Positions 35,788-49,900 of a stretch of DNA of 64,000 bases are shown piece after piece. The notes under the pieces were generated by a model, which had not been told where the DNA came from, ran no database searches, and worked only from the letters and a program-made list of their open reading frames with translations. Position 1 is the first letter of the stretch, and the number at the start of each line of letters is the position of its first letter. The stretch spans positions 4,425,317 through 4,489,316 of the forward strand of contig OY718804.1 in the NCBI GenBank assembly GCA_963070105.1, given 5' to 3'. The stretch is from Litomosoides sigmodontis (Eukaryota; Nematoda; Chromadorea; Rhabditida; Onchocercidae). A program made the translations under genes and the position numbers.

Positions 35788-38700
35788 AAACTCCAGGGGC
35801 TCAGCTACTGACTACGTTCCACAATTGCTAGAAATACCACCAGCTAGCGAAAGAGTCCAACGCCGTGAAATTCACTAAATGAAGACAAGGGACAGCCGCG
35901 AAGAAAGGGTTGAAATAATTCGAAAATTAGGCATACCGTAGACAGTTCTTGAACTTCGACAAAGAATGAAAGAAGTGGGGGGGTGGGGGTACGGTGTCCT
36001 AAGGATGATTCCATGAGCACTCGGGAGGACGGTAAAAGCATGTATGTTATAATCATAAGTGTTACTAGATTTTCTTCCATTCAAACTTTATCGTATCCTG
36101 CGAGTAATTTTATTGCTCTCACGTACAGAATCAGTAATACAATTGAAACAACGCTGATTATGCGGTAGTGCGGCTACTTAAGTTTTATAGATTTAGGTGT
36201 ACCTCACCGTAAAACGTCGACTTAGGTGGAAAATCTTACAGTAAAATGATTATATGAAAAAGAATTAATTTATTGTCACTTCAGTTCTTCTGAATTTCCA
36301 AATATACAAGATTTTTGAAGTAGGTTGATATGAAAGTTTTTCTTAATACATTTTCTAATACATATTTTTCATACTATTTAGTTGGTATAGGATTTTTTAG
36401 TACTGTTTTTTTATCCTTTAGTTCATTTTATTAATGAAGTTCCATTTTTTCTTTTTCTTTGTTCTACGAATACTTCAAGAATTATTTGCGTTCTTGAAGC
36501 ATTCGTGAAACAACGTTTTTTTCGTATTTTCCGCATTCTTGATAGGAATGAAAATATAAGAAAGGATCACGCACTTATGCGACCTGCTTCAATTAGGCTT
36601 TTTAACACCTAATTTGACTGTATGACTATTCACTGCTCCACATCTCCCGAGGAATGCCAGAGTCGGCGACTTTGTATATTATCTGTCGATAATTTCAAAT
36701 ACATTTTTTTGAGGGTGTTAGGTGCATTGGTAGAGTGTCCCATATTTATCTGTACTGCTAATGTCTCAGACTGTAATTGTCTTTTCGGGTAAGGGCGGTT
36801 GTTTCTATCATTTTTCAATAAATGTGCACCTACCGATGCATGCATTGTCACTCAACAGTAGCAGTCAGTGGTTCTGTGAGAACTTCATTGGTTCTACAAT
36901 CAGATAAATCCATTTAGTACAGACATAATGATATTTTCGCGAAATTATAGCGCGAATAAATTTAGATTGACAGACAGATATTTGTTTAGCATACAGCGAC
37001 AATTCATCGGCGTGACGTATTCTTCTGTACGGTCCAATTATGTAGTCGCTAGCAGAGGAACAGAAACATCGGATTAAAGCTATTTCTATTGGGTCGAAGG
37101 TCACGCATACATGAGCTTCTCTTTATTGAGACGATCCTGTTGGTCGTGAAAACACCGTCTCTACAGTAGTAAAATTCCCAGTCATTTCAGTAATTAAAAC
37201 GATCCATTTGGTGACAATTTTAAGTGCCGCATGCATTCAATGACCACATGTCAGTGTCGTATGAATTCAATAACACAAGAAAAATAGTATATAAGGAGGA
37301 GAGTTGTATGGCATGGATTGGCGGTTTAGGTAATGAGGTGGAAGGGAGGAGGAGCAGGAGGAGGTAGTCATTTTAAATTTCTATCCCGCCCGGACCCTCC
37401 AATAGCCATCTTTCTTCTTTTATATGTCTCTGAGGTTATGGCAAAGTGTCAATGTGAGGTATTCCATGCTAAGTTGCTGTTCTCTTTCTTCAATATTTAC
37501 CGCTCTCTTTTTCCCTCGAAACGAAAATTCGCGGTCACTTCTGAATCATCCATTTCATTTCTAAAAACCATTGCAGAAAGGAAAGCAATGCATTGGAAGT
37601 GCTTGGTGACAACAAGAAAAAAGGGTATGAAACGCCCTTATTTTGACCTTTACCTTTGAATTGCATTCCAATATATCCATCATTCTGCTGACCTCTGTAT
37701 TTTACACATTCTATTGTTCACTCGCTCGAAGCGAAGTTGACCTCAACTGAATTAGCGTATATATTTCCCGGAAGTTGCTACTCTTCACAAATCATCAGCT
37801 AATAATTTTCATTTGGTGAAAGGCGAAAACTACTTCCAAACTGACTTACTTGCAAGGTGAAAATTCGTTTTCAACCCATTTGTACTAATCCTTTTTATAT
37901 TCAAATGTCTCAAGAAAATGAAAAACATTAACGGCTAAATTTCTTTTGTGTTCGATTATTGGGGATACTTAGCTAAAAAAATATTTCACATAAGTATGCC
38001 AAATAAAAGGTTGTATAGCATTAATAGCTGCTGGTAACAATTCTTTTTGGTGTATATGTGAACACTTCTGTCCATGCCCTAAAGAAGATGGTACAATAAT
38101 GGCGATTTTCGTGACATAACCCAACTATCGACAGTATTTCAGTGGAACGATCGATTGTACCTCGAGCCAGAACAATCGGTTATAATAAATGATCTAATAG
38201 TAGCAGCAGCGTCATTGTGCTTAGAATGATTTGATCCTGAACAGTCTTACTGGTAAGCAACAGATCACATAAATTATTGTGGAGTCTCTTTAAAAAAAAT
38301 GAAGGAAAGAAGCAAACAAATGAAAAGTATCACTTCATATTCATCAAAAAGAAAAATGTTAAGCTACCATTATGACACTGACCTTGTCAGAAAAAAAACT
38401 GCACGTATCTCATTTGTTTTGCTTTCATCCTTTTTTTCCGAATTTTTTTCAATGACTACTCTGATTTATTCCAACAATTAGAGTAATAAACATACCAATA
38501 GAGATTGAATGAAAAGCATGCCAAATACATATGCAACGAATTCCTTATTAAACAATACATTGGACGAAATATTTTATAGCGTAACATGAAAAATTTTGAA
38601 AATAGCAGATGCTTTACATCCAATTTCGTTCATTCCTTGCCTTTGTTTTATTAAGCCTTAATTTTATTTGCATATTTGCTTATTTATAATACGTGCATTT

Positions 38701-40814
38701 ATTTTACCTATTTCATAACTACCATTTTCCTTAGTACTAAGCAGTTGAATTCGTGTTATTGGAATGAAATAATTAATGATACATTTATACAGGAAGAAGA
38801 AGTCATTACTCTCTTGCTTTTCCAGTCATCTCTTTCGGATTTGAACAAAGTTCCGTTTCAAATATGTTATCGTTTATTTTTTCTTTCTTGTCTTTTCGGT
38901 CCATCTATTGAAGTGGACTGTGTTACACTCTATTTCTATCAGAAGAAAGTTATGGCGCCAGAAAATTACAAGGAAGAAGAGAGCAGTTGTTCGCTTTTGT
39001 TCTCATTTCGAATACCTATTATCTGATGGAGATGGAATAAAGTAGTTTTAGGTTATTACGCCTTGATAGATTTACCTAATGCCGCATAAGTATTCACTAT
39101 ATTTTTGCGGTCTAAGGAGGATCTAATTACTTAAGATTAGAACTTGAATGGTACTATCGAAGCTATGTTCTCCCAGTTCCTTAAACATCACACTGCTTTG
39201 CGAAGTTGTGGATGTATGTTAATCACACAATAGTTTGGATATAATATTTAAGACGTCGACTATTTCTGTTCTTTTTCGAAGGGTTATAATTTAACTGTCA
39301 ATTGTAGAATGGCGAATTTCTGAGTGTCGTTCAAATAGTTGGCACTAGTTTGTTCACTCATCAAGATCTCTAACAAATTAGTAGGAGATGAATTACGAAT
39401 TGAGTGTCCACATTGTTAATAAAAAGACTATCGGATTGAAAAGCGTAGCACTGGTGGGTAGATAAGAATCATTATAACCGATCAAAAGCTTTCCAAGGTC
39501 CTTTTTTCGTCCTTCGCTTTTTCCTACCATTATACCCCAATACTGTCTATTTCATATTACGGTTATTAGTTTTATCATCGATTTGTTATTTAAAGGTTTT
39601 TTTTTCTTAAATTTTCATTTTTAAAGCATCAAATACCGAATATTATCATAACATAATATTTCCAAGAATCGTAAATTGAAAAAAAGCAAATGTTACTTTA
39701 TTGTATTGAATCTCCTTTCCCATTTAATTATTTAATGTCTTTATATAAGGAAATGATTTTTCGTGAAATTTAGATCTACTACTTTGCACTAAAATTTCAC
39801 TTTTTAATTATTTCAAAGATGAGTGCTAAATTATTGGAGGCTTAAGGCCGGATGAAGGATTGTATTCATCTGGTCCTTACAGTTTCACGGGATTATTTGG
39901 TTCAGACTGGATGGAAGGATTAATTTTGCAATACTTGTGTAACAGGGATTGATGCATAATATTTGTGCAGCGCGTTAGTATTGCTACGGATGAAATTCCA
40001 TTCGTCTTAGAAAGTGAAGTTTTCGAGGAAAAATACGTTAGCAGTTAATCAAATTGCATATTCGTGTGCACTGCTAAGCGGCTCTGTCACTTTATTCGTT
40101 TACATTTAGTTTATACAAGAATAAATATTAATTAGTAACTCTAATGAAAGGATGAAAATTTTGTCATTCAACTTTATCCCTTAAAGAGGGATGTACATCG
40201 TTGATGATTTATGCGTTGTTATGCACTGTTCCCCTAAATTTTTTCTTCAAATTCATGTTTTCCTTAAAAAATCTTCAGAACTTTGTTTCAGGCTTTGCCA
40301 ATTCCAGTGTTTTGTATTTTATTTCGCCAATTCAAACAATTTATTTTTGGTCGTTGTGGTAAGTTAATAATTCGTTCCCACTGATCAGAAGACAAAAGTT
40401 TGCTTAGGAATGCAGGTTGTCAGCTTGGAAATTTGTAATTATGGCAGAAAGCGCACAACCAGAACAGTTCCTCGTTTATGTTAAACATAAAAAGGAGATG
40501 AATCGAGTAAACTAGTAAAACTTTATAGAAGAATCTCATTTGATATGTACTCTCATTATTTTTTAAACATATACGAATTTGAACTTGAATTCTCTGTTAT
40601 AATAACCTCGGTAATTTAGATTTCAGATCATAAAATCCTTAAATCCACTGCCCTCATTCATGTTACTGAATAGTTAGAGTAGATAAACACCTCTTATTAT
40701 AACTTCTTTATTTCTTACACTAGGGTAACTGTGTAGCAACTCTTCAAAGATCGCTTAACACATGCGTGGGTGTTAAGTCTATTATATACGACTTACTTTT
40801 TCAGATGCTATATA
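35788..40814. other. 5-kb region without a supported gene
   Basis: Upstream flank of both mrpl-44 (-) and cyclin A (+). It holds a G-rich stretch at about 35973-35995, a purine/G-rich stretch at about 37333-37366, and a hairpin at 36466-36506. The longest open frames (37333-37659, 38676-39026 on +; 36865-37104, 36630-36851 on -) show no domains and no convincing splice partners. Regulatory DNA, an unannotated non-coding gene or a long 5' intron of cyclin A are all possible. Confidence 0.45.
36466..36506. repeat. Near-perfect 16-bp inverted repeat, 9-nt loop
   Basis: Arms 36466-36481 and 36491-36506 match at 15 of 16 positions. Intergenic, between mrpl-44 and cyclin A. Confidence 0.85.
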
Positions 40815-43800
40815 ATGAATGGTGCCTCAGATGAGAATGCCGAAAATAGGTTCGGAGGAAATGAGGAAAATGAACATTTTTTACGACGGAAAGGACAACG
40901 GAAGTGTCGTCCCCACGCCCTTGTATACCGTGATACAAACATTGGTGGATTACTCAGTCAGGAGCGTGAATTGCTGTACAGTGAAAGAATTCCTGCATCG
41001 ATTTCTAGAAAATCTTTTCTGGTCCACAAGAGAAGAAAACGCAATACTTTCCAAGTGCCTTTATATTTCTTATGAATTACTGGTAATGTAAACTAAGAGA
41101 TATAATTGACTAATTGAAATTCGTTACCTTTTATATTAGTAAAAAAGGTTACACAGACTGGTCATCGACAGAACTGTAGGCTATGTGCAAAATTAAAAGT
41201 CCTTTTTCATTTTTTTTCTAATTGTTTTGGTTTTAATTTGAGTAAAAATGGTGTTCCTTTGAACATAAAACATACCTTTTTGTTCACCAATAATTAATTT
41301 TTAATTATAATAACTTTCCAGCAGAGAAATCAAGAACCTCCGACAAAAAATCGATGGCTTCCAACAGGAACATCCGCCTTTCCTGTTTTCTGTGATGAAG
41401 ATAACGGCGAGCAGGTTGGCTGTTCGAAAAATTTCGAGGTTTTATTTGCTTTACCTTTGAGAACACACATTAAAAAAGTGGACCATTTACTTGTAATTTT
41501 AAAGCATTAGTGATAATTAAATGTTCTGCACAACTCTTCTTTAGCTGAAAAGATAAGAAAAAATACCAATTTTTGTGCTCAGAACTGAAGCAGAAAATGA
41601 AGGCTAACACTTTGTGACATTACACGACATACGACACTTGACAAAATTGGCATAGTTCGCTAAAGTATTGAACCTCAATTTTTGCTAAAAGAACAAGAAT
41701 TTTCCATTCATTAACAATAAATAAAAAGAGAAATAATCGTTCTTAATTATCGTTTTTTTTCTTTATTCTTCCCTTGCAATTCCAGCACATTCTGAAACCA
41801 ACAGTTAAGAGCATTTTGAAGATAAATTGCGGAACTACGTTGGATCTAAATTGAGAATTAAATGAAAACACTGATATAAAAATCCAAATAAATAAGATTA
41901 GAATATAGTGTCCATGAAATTAAAGTGATGTTTTAAAGTTGGATTCTAATTGAAATGTTCTGCTGCACTTTAGTTTTTTTAAAAGTAATGAAGTGCAAGA
42001 AATATTTACAATGACGTTATCTTGTATTTGTATGTTAGTTGCCGGACTTGTATTTTAATTTTGAAATTGAAGATTTTTTTGGCTTGCGTCTGTCACAACA
42101 ATCATCTAAATTCTATTATTCTTGAATGTAACTTAGAGTATTAAAATATTAAGTGAATTCGACGCTATAGCTGCAACGCTTACTCCGGAGCCGTATGAAT
42201 TAATTTAGAGATTTTATTTGGATGATTTATTTAGATTCTTAAATTACACTTCAAAGAAGACAAAGCTTGATGCAGCTTTGAGAAGCATCATTGTTATTAT
42301 CTTTTAAAAGGAAGTAGTGGTAATATCTGTTGGTTCTAATGTATCTACAAGTTTAGCTATGCTTTAAATGATGCCTTTTTCATATTAGTAATACATTTAA
42401 ATACATCCATCGGATGTTCATTTAAGTGTAAGCAAAAATATACATGTTTGTAGCAGAATGATCAACAACAGGAAGGAAATAAGAGAAGTGGCGAAATATC
42501 GATGCAATATTCGCAGGTGCCAAGGAAAATCAGGCGTCCTCTTGCAGTTTTGTCACCGAATCGTGAAGATTCGGATTCGGAGGAAAACAGGCCTCATCTT
42601 GCAAATTTGTCACCAGATCGTGAACAGTCAGATCCGGAGAATAATATGTCATCTGATACCAATCTTGAAACTAATGAGGTTTGCTTATGTGATGAGATTT
42701 TTTTGTTATAAAAACGTTTCTGCTCCTTTTACTGCAGTGTTTGTTAAGATATATCACTGATAATATTCAGCATTCTAAAATGGTTAATTGGATCAGAATT
42801 AGCGTATGTGGAATAATACTACCTGGGGTCCAAACAGTTTAATTCCAGAAATCAACTGAAGGTACTTGTGGGATATATGAAATGCTTCTTTCACTAGCTG
42901 TGGAATAGCAAAATGCTAAATGTGATGACAGAACTGTGACTCAAAACATTAAATCCAATTAATTAATTTGCAAATCAAAAGGAAAAATAATCAAAAGAAT
43001 TGTTGAGCATTTTAATTTATTGATAGTGAAGCGTGCATTTTTTTTTAGGATGAAGATGTTTATTATTCAGCAGGTAGTATTGCTTCTTCGGCTGATTGCA
43101 GCGACATCTATGCTAACGACTTGTATCCTGATGACGAAGTGGCACTTGATGTTAATTCGGTTTCAGATGATGTTCGAAGAACGCCTAGGAATTTTTCAAA
43201 TACTTCTAGCCAAGAAGCAACTACGAGTAGTAGTATAATATATACTATAGTAAGTGTATTTTTTGGTGAAATCGTTTTGGATTTCTAAGTGTCGCGAATT
43301 TTTTGAAAACGAAATAACACAATCAGCGTTTTTTTAGTGGTGTAGAGTGAAGAGGAGAAAGTTAGCGTATTAGAAATTTGGGAAGTAAATTTTTGTTTCA
43401 TATTTTACTGATGAACTAAATTCAGCAACTTTAGCAATTTTTGCCACCAAGGTTTTTGATAATGATTAGTGTAATAGATTGGTGTATATCACGCTTGAGA
43501 AGAATGCATTACGGTTTTCTTAATACCATAATGAAACAAAATCGTTTTTTCAAGAAAACAAAAGAAATTAGAAACGACTTTACATAATTGAATAAGGCAA
43601 TCAATTTCAGGAGGAACATGAGGATCGAGTGCGCACCGATCCAGTGTATGATGTGGATATTTATGTTTATATGAGGTATAGGGAATTAAAACTGTGTCCT
43701 TCTGGAGAGTTTTTAGAATTTCAAGATGAAATATGCGGTAAAGTGAGACGCCTTCTCGTCGAATGGATTTGCGATTCAGCTCGGGAATTCAATTTAAGCA

Positions 43801-45540
43801 CAGTAAAATTTATATTTCTGCTTATTTTCCAAATTTGCTTCGGTTTCAAAAAATAATACATTATTTCAAAGAGGAATGACAATTTTGCTTTTAGTCCCAT
43901 AGAAGAAATACTGCTAAAGGTTCAGGTGTTCTTTCCAAAAAAACAAAGTTCGTTGGAGACGAACAACTGGTAGTTCTGGCGTAAATAAATTGAATTGATT
44001 GTTCGTATTATCTTATGCAGATCCTCAATGTTCAATGCTGTCATAAACGAATGTAGCTCAAATTGATTTCAGGAATCACTGCATATGGCAGTTTCAATCG
44101 TCGATCGAGTCTTGAATACGCTTCAGTGTCCACGTGAGAAATTGCAATTACTTGGTGCTGTGGCTCTGTTACTTGCATCGAAATTTGAAGAGATTTATCC
44201 ACCAGAAATGAAAGAATTCGCTAGAATTACTGCTTACACGTTTCACGAAAAAGAAGTACATTTTGCAACTGAATTGTTTTAAATAGTGGGGGTTTTTTTT
44301 AATTAAACAGAGTTTCATAACAATCCCGCTTTTTTTTGGTTTTATTTTAACTTGATTGGACAGTGCTAACAGCCTCTCGTAGTTTACTGGCATAAATAAA
44401 CACTTCGGTTTGTTTTTCTCGGTTTTCCATTTTATTTATTAAATCATAAGAGTTTCATAACTATTATCACGATTGTTATGAAATTAGCGCTTATTCTGTT
44501 AGAAATGTGGTATAATGTCTTGTTTTCTTGCTCTTGCTCTCTTTAGATTGGCACTTCTTCATTCTTCAAATAAAGTTTATCCTTTTGAAGTCCTTCAATA
44601 AATAAGTCACTATTTCAGATTATAAGAATGGAACGAATAGTTTTTGCGAGAGTAGCATATCAACTGTTAGCACCTACATCGTGGTGGTTTGCGTCACGAC
44701 TAGTGCGCATGGCACATGTCCCAAGAATAATTTATTGTATGATGAGGTATCTGTTGGAACTTGCCCTTCTAGATCATACATTTCTGGATTTTCGGCCAAG
44801 TGTTATTGGGGCTGCATCATTCTTTCTGAGCAATGTGATATTCAGATCCGATTACCTGCCATCAATTACGGAGACAGGTGAATTTTATAAAATTATATCT
44901 AGAAGGTTCATTATTGATTCAGATTTGCAATTCATTTTTGAGTAGGCAGGATGAGGCGAATCAGGAAACACTAACAGTAGGAACGGAAAGGACCGAAGTT
45001 TTTGCATTGCCCTTGTCATTTTGCTTTTGCTCCTAATCATTGTTTTAAAATTTCTTAAAATTCTCTATGATATGAGCGCCATTGTGTAGGATTTTTTTAT
45101 TGTGTAAAAAAATTGCGATGTGGGACATTGCATTGCAGAAGTGGGGTTGAAATCAAATATCAGTATGTTTCGTTTCATGCTATTTTCAATTATTAATTTG
45201 TGAGATCATTTGACACTAATTTTTGGAATTCCTCAAAGTAATCATTTTCATTTGCAGATATTGGTCTTGATGAACTTCGCTCGCCTGCCCGAAAAATGCT
45301 TGAACTCTTCCACGAAGTTCCGAATAAAGATTACTGCAGTGTTTTTGAGAAATATGCAACGGAGAAGTACGAGCAGGTTTCCTGTTTAATACTCCCAAAT
45401 AATTTTTCCGAATTAGACATCGCTCATTAACATGTTACTTTTTCCTGCTGTAGGTGCTTGCTGGTATTAAATTGTTTGCCTTGCTGTTGTATGGAAATTT
45501 TGTGGCTACCTTTAAATTCAAGTCCGTGATATCGTTTTGA
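40815..45540 (+). CDS. cya-1: Cyclin A (mitotic/S-phase cyclin)
   Basis: Nine exons: 40815-41054, 41322-41414, 42454-42678, 43049-43249, 43611-43802, 44073-44255, 44619-44877, 45258-45376, 45454-45540; 532 residues. The cyclin N box (about 262-395) has YDVDIYVYMR, KVRRLLVEWI (equivalent of the MRAILVDWL substrate-docking helix) and LLLASKFEEIYPPEMKEF, all cyclin A-like; the cyclin C fold follows (LDFRPSVIGAASFFLSNVIF). The N-terminal RRPLAVLSPN (138-147) matches the cyclin A destruction box RAALAVLKSGN and is followed by a second copy, RPHLANLSPD. Partner: CDK2/CDK1; degraded by the APC/C. A T-rich acceptor 10 bp before the ATG suggests trans-splicing; a short upstream ATG frame starts exactly at that acceptor. 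The 3' end is uncertain: a donor at 45464 and an acceptor at 45855 would replace the last 24 residues with LSRMPVFHAY and stop at 45890, closer in length to other cyclin A C-termini. Confidence 0.92.
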
Positions 45541-46941
45541 GTTGTTTGGCCACTCAGTGTAATGAATCGGCAGTGCTGCGTTAAATTTTTTCTTACAAAG
45601 AAAAACTTCACTTTCTCGCTCTTGTTTTTCACCCTACCGTGCAAGTGATTATAAAACGATCGTAATAGCAGTGGCGTTTATTAGTACTTTTGGCTATCAA
45701 CTTTTATAAAGCAAATTTTCTTAAAATCTATTCCGAGATTGTTTAAAATTTATCTTCGTTGTCGCCTATTATTTGCTCTTTTTCTCTTTGTGTAACCTTC
45801 TATCATCAAAGATGTAGGGAATTATTAATTCCACTATTGTAATTGAAATTCGTAGGACTCAGTAGGATGCCAGTATTTCATGCTTACTAGTTAACCTGTT
45901 TAGGTGCTGTAATGTCATTTTCTGTACTTTGCTTAATGATATCTATAACATAGGTATATCAAATTTGGAACGCACATAACTGTCTGAATGAAAAAATATC
46001 CAAACAACTTAACATTGTACTGCAAAATTTTTTTAAATATGTTCAATGATTTTAAATGGCTAATGATTTGAAAGAATTCGAGTGAGATTAAAATAAAATT
46101 AACAGTCACTATTATTATTGTGCTTTCATTTAGAAAATGAACTATTGTGTTTTATTGTGTTGCATTTTCTCCGAAGCGGTAATAAAGGGTAGTTGGCAAA
46201 ATGCGGTATCCTTGTTGACAATTTTCACAAATTTCCATTTTGCTCAGCTTTACAGATTTTTTCTTCCTTTTTATATACTAACACTTCCTCACTCAGCTCC
46301 GTGCATTTAGGAAATGAACTATTGATCAGATAGATTTTTCAATTTATAGAGAGAACACCTATGTCTAATAAGGCTTGCTGAGTGAAACTTGCATTGCACA
46401 GCATCTAAAATGTTTCACTGAAATAAAAGGAGTCGATTGCCATTAATGTCACGTTAACTTTTTCTAAAGTTTTTTATCCATTAGCTCAAAAATATTTCAT
46501 AAAGGACCGAAAGTTCAGCGAAAGTTGTTACAGACGTAAGACAGATGTCAATTGAGCCTTGCACTTTTTTCGTGCTCATTTTATTGTCGTTGTAAAATGC
46601 AATTATGGAGTGTATTTACTTTAAAAAAATTCTGGGAAGCATTCTATAACTCACAGTGTTCAGCACTATTCATTCCACAACTGTTTGTGTTCACAACAAT
46701 CAATTTCTTATAGTCGTTTTGTCAGACTGTTGGATACTATGCAATCTGAGAAGCTAACGTTTTGGAGATCGCATTTCCAACTAAGCCTATTCCTCGCAAT
46801 ACCGTTTTCTATGAAATTATCCGAAAGAACGGCTGAGATAAATCTCGAAAATTTCAGTTAGATTTTAACGAAATAAATATCCGTATTTATTTTGAAAGCA
46901 GGAACAGTATACAACAATAAACTTGACAGGAAACAAAAAAA
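45541..46941. other. Gap between cyclin A and the SH3 gene (convergent 3' flanks)
   Basis: AT-rich; no supported exon except the alternative cyclin A 3' exon at 45856-45890. AATAAA at 46181-46186 (+) is a candidate poly(A) signal for cyclin A; TTTATT at 46886-46891 (AATAAA on -) lies about 50 bp after the SH3 gene stop. Confidence 0.5.
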
Positions 46942-49900
46942 TTATAGAACGGCTGATCTCGGGAATAATCCGATAGGGAAAGATTTTGTGTTGCTCATAT
47001 TCAGTAATAGTTTTCCTTTCAACCAATTACCATCGATCTGCAAATGAAACTGAAGAAAAACTTCCAGATATGGATGGGAAATTAGAACGCTCAAGTGCTG
47101 ACAGTGCAAAAACGAAAAACGAGTATTCTCTTTCCACATTCAACTAAAGTTGTCAAATCCAAAGTGAATTTGTGAAGCTATGAAATTTCTCTGCTCAATG
47201 CATTACAATTCTCCCGTCTCTTCTTGACTCACAATTCTCCGAACCAAGATGGTTGTTGCTTAACAGGGATCTACCTATCCTTCACATGTTTCCACAAATA
47301 CGACCGATTTCCGCGATTTCAGTAAGATCCCAGTAACAGCAAGATTTTGTTCAGCAGAGAGGTTTATGAATTGTACTAATCTTTTAAAGGAACTTGATGG
47401 AAGGAAATTTGGATTAATAAACCTACCTCTTCAATTACTTCGATCTGATCGCCTTTGGAGAAGCACAAGTAGTCCGCTGAGGTGCTGTGATAATCTTTTG
47501 TTGCAGTGAGAACTGTACTCATAGCATTTAATTGTTTTGCACTATCAATGTTTCTGCTACAGCCCTCAATGTAAGTGCGTGGTACTAAGCCAATTTTCCC
47601 ATTTAACTTACCTCTCAACCAATCTCCGCTTACCCACTCCAGTACTTCTATTCGATCACCTATAAATTCAGTATGATTAACTACTCAAAAGTGAACGCCA
47701 GTGTTCTGTTTACCATAAAGTTATTAATATGGAGTGACTTCAAAACTTTCTAAAGTCCACTAAAGGATCTCCTGATATCAGAAGCTTGTGACTAATTTTA
47801 AGGAGATCATATATAACTGCCAATTATTATGATGAAAAGAATTAGGTTAATGACAGAAAACCAATACACTTCATACGGATTCACTTACCTGCCCTAAAAA
47901 TTAGATCGCCTTCAACGGCACTGTTGTAATCATATAAGGCATGAATGTATTTTACTGACTCATGGCAACTTATGGGTTCTGAAGTCGGTGCTGCTGGAGC
48001 GGTAATTTTCTGAACATAATTGGCAGGAAAGATGCCCTGACGTGTACCAATCATTCCACGGAGCCAATCATTATTAATCTTCTCGGTAACATAAATTTCA
48101 TCATGTACTTGAAACTAAATGGAACTGCAGATTAAATATGTTAGATCGAACAATGGAAATCAGTAAGAACTAAAATCTAATCAAGATTTGAATTAAATTT
48201 GCTAAATATAAAAAAAACATGGCTTACCTTAAGATCTCCTGCCATGTTGCTATCGAAATCGAACAATGCGGTTGCATAAAATGGACTGAAATTTCTTGTA
48301 AATTATCCATATGATGAACAAAACTTGAATGGAAACTTTTTACAGTCTCCTTACCAATTCATAAATAATTATCAATTTTTCAACATGCGCGTTCACCTTT
48401 ATAAAAAATACTTAACAATTTTCAGTGCGAGAGAAACCAGATTCCTAAAGACATTCCAGCATTTGAAGTTATGTAACTTGTACAAAATCGAATTCCAGCG
48501 TGGAGAAATATCAGCCATCAACATAATAGTAAAATTGCAAAACTCCAAAAGTTTTAATCTCATATGTAACACAACTGATAAATGGATATATCCTTGTCCT
48601 TTACATTTTAGTAGCAGCACCATAGAGAGAAGAAACAGCTTACACTTCAGTATCCGAAGAGCTTTGTGTCGCGGGAAGGGGAATTTTGATATCAATATAC
48701 AAAAATGGAATGATTCCTTTATGACCAGTCCTTCTATTAAGTCCGTAGACCCATTGATCATCTACCTGCATAAACTTGAAAAACTTTTCTAAGGAAATGT
48801 TGTTCCAAAAAACACAGATATTGAGGAAAAAAAAAGATCGACTGTTGAATTTCCTTCTAAGCTCAAAAGTAATGAAAAACCTTTCTCTCGAGAATAATCA
48901 TATCGAGTGGTTCTGCGGACAGTTCGTCAAAATGTGAGGCAATAAACTTAAATCTTGCATAACCATGCGGTTGCTCTTCCTGATTAGTATTTATAGTAAA
49001 TGCATCCGTTTCTGGAAATACTTTAATAATGTGAATTTGATCGCGGCATTTTTTGACTGAAATCTTTCCACTAAAAAAAGAGGATTTAAAATACCTTCAC
49101 CGAATTCTGAAGACAGAAACAAGAAATCCTGGGAGCTGTTAAAAATGGGTCTCGAAATCAAATTGGAATTGCAGGTTGAAGATCTGATTTCAATGTAATA
49201 CTATTAACCGAATGGCTATCATCTCCGAGATTAAAAACCATTGAAGTTGAAGTTTGTTAAACCTCAAATATGAAATTACCGGAAGCAAAATTGAACTGTG
49301 AGATATTGTGTGCAACTGGCTGATCGGGTCTAATCTTAAAATTATCGGCTGTTTTAGGGTCAGATTGTGCATAAGATGCACAATCTCGTGATGGAGGAAG
49401 TGAAGGATGCATTAACTGGACAACTTTGTTTGCATTGTATTTGGAAGTTGCAGCATCGTCGACAAGTGCAAGAGTTGAAACACCGTCAACCAAATTTGCA
49501 AAATTTTTCTGATTTTGCCTATCACAGGCTTGAGCAATATGATATGCTGTTTTCAAAGTCCGTTCGTCACGCAAAGTATTCAAGGTGGCTTTACGTGCCT
49601 GTAAAATGTCATGATTTTAGCTCATTTAATCAACTTTATTTGAATTCTCTACGAACTAGTGAATGCACATTTCCTTATTTAGTACAAGTACTGCTTAAAA
49701 TCACCAAGAAATTTCCGCACTAGAAAATCACCTAAAAAATCTACTGTAACTGTGAAGATGACTTTATATTAGAATTTGCGTCAAAAATTCTTAAATCTTT
49801 AGTAATCCAAAATTTCTTTTTCATATCAAACATTCAATCGAAGGAAAATTGCTTTATGCAGAAGACCATTTTTTCTAAACAGAAACAGTTCAAATCTGCT

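Noticed and set aside
36700..36800. tRNA-like stretch (GCATTGGTAGAGTGTC resembles an A box)
   Set aside because: No matching B box (GGTTCRA) or acceptor-stem pairing within the next 80 bp.
37333..39026. ORFs 37333-37659 and 38676-39026 on +
   Set aside because: No domains, no splice partners, composition driven by G-rich or T-rich runs.
48325..48792. 155-codon + strand ORF
   Set aside because: It is antisense to well-supported SH3-domain exon 48765-48644 and intron sequence; a shadow frame.
49083..49110. 12-nt microexon encoding NSVK in the SH3 gene
   Set aside because: Phase-consistent only with weaker neighbouring sites; the direct junction 49280/49056 has a better donor and acceptor.
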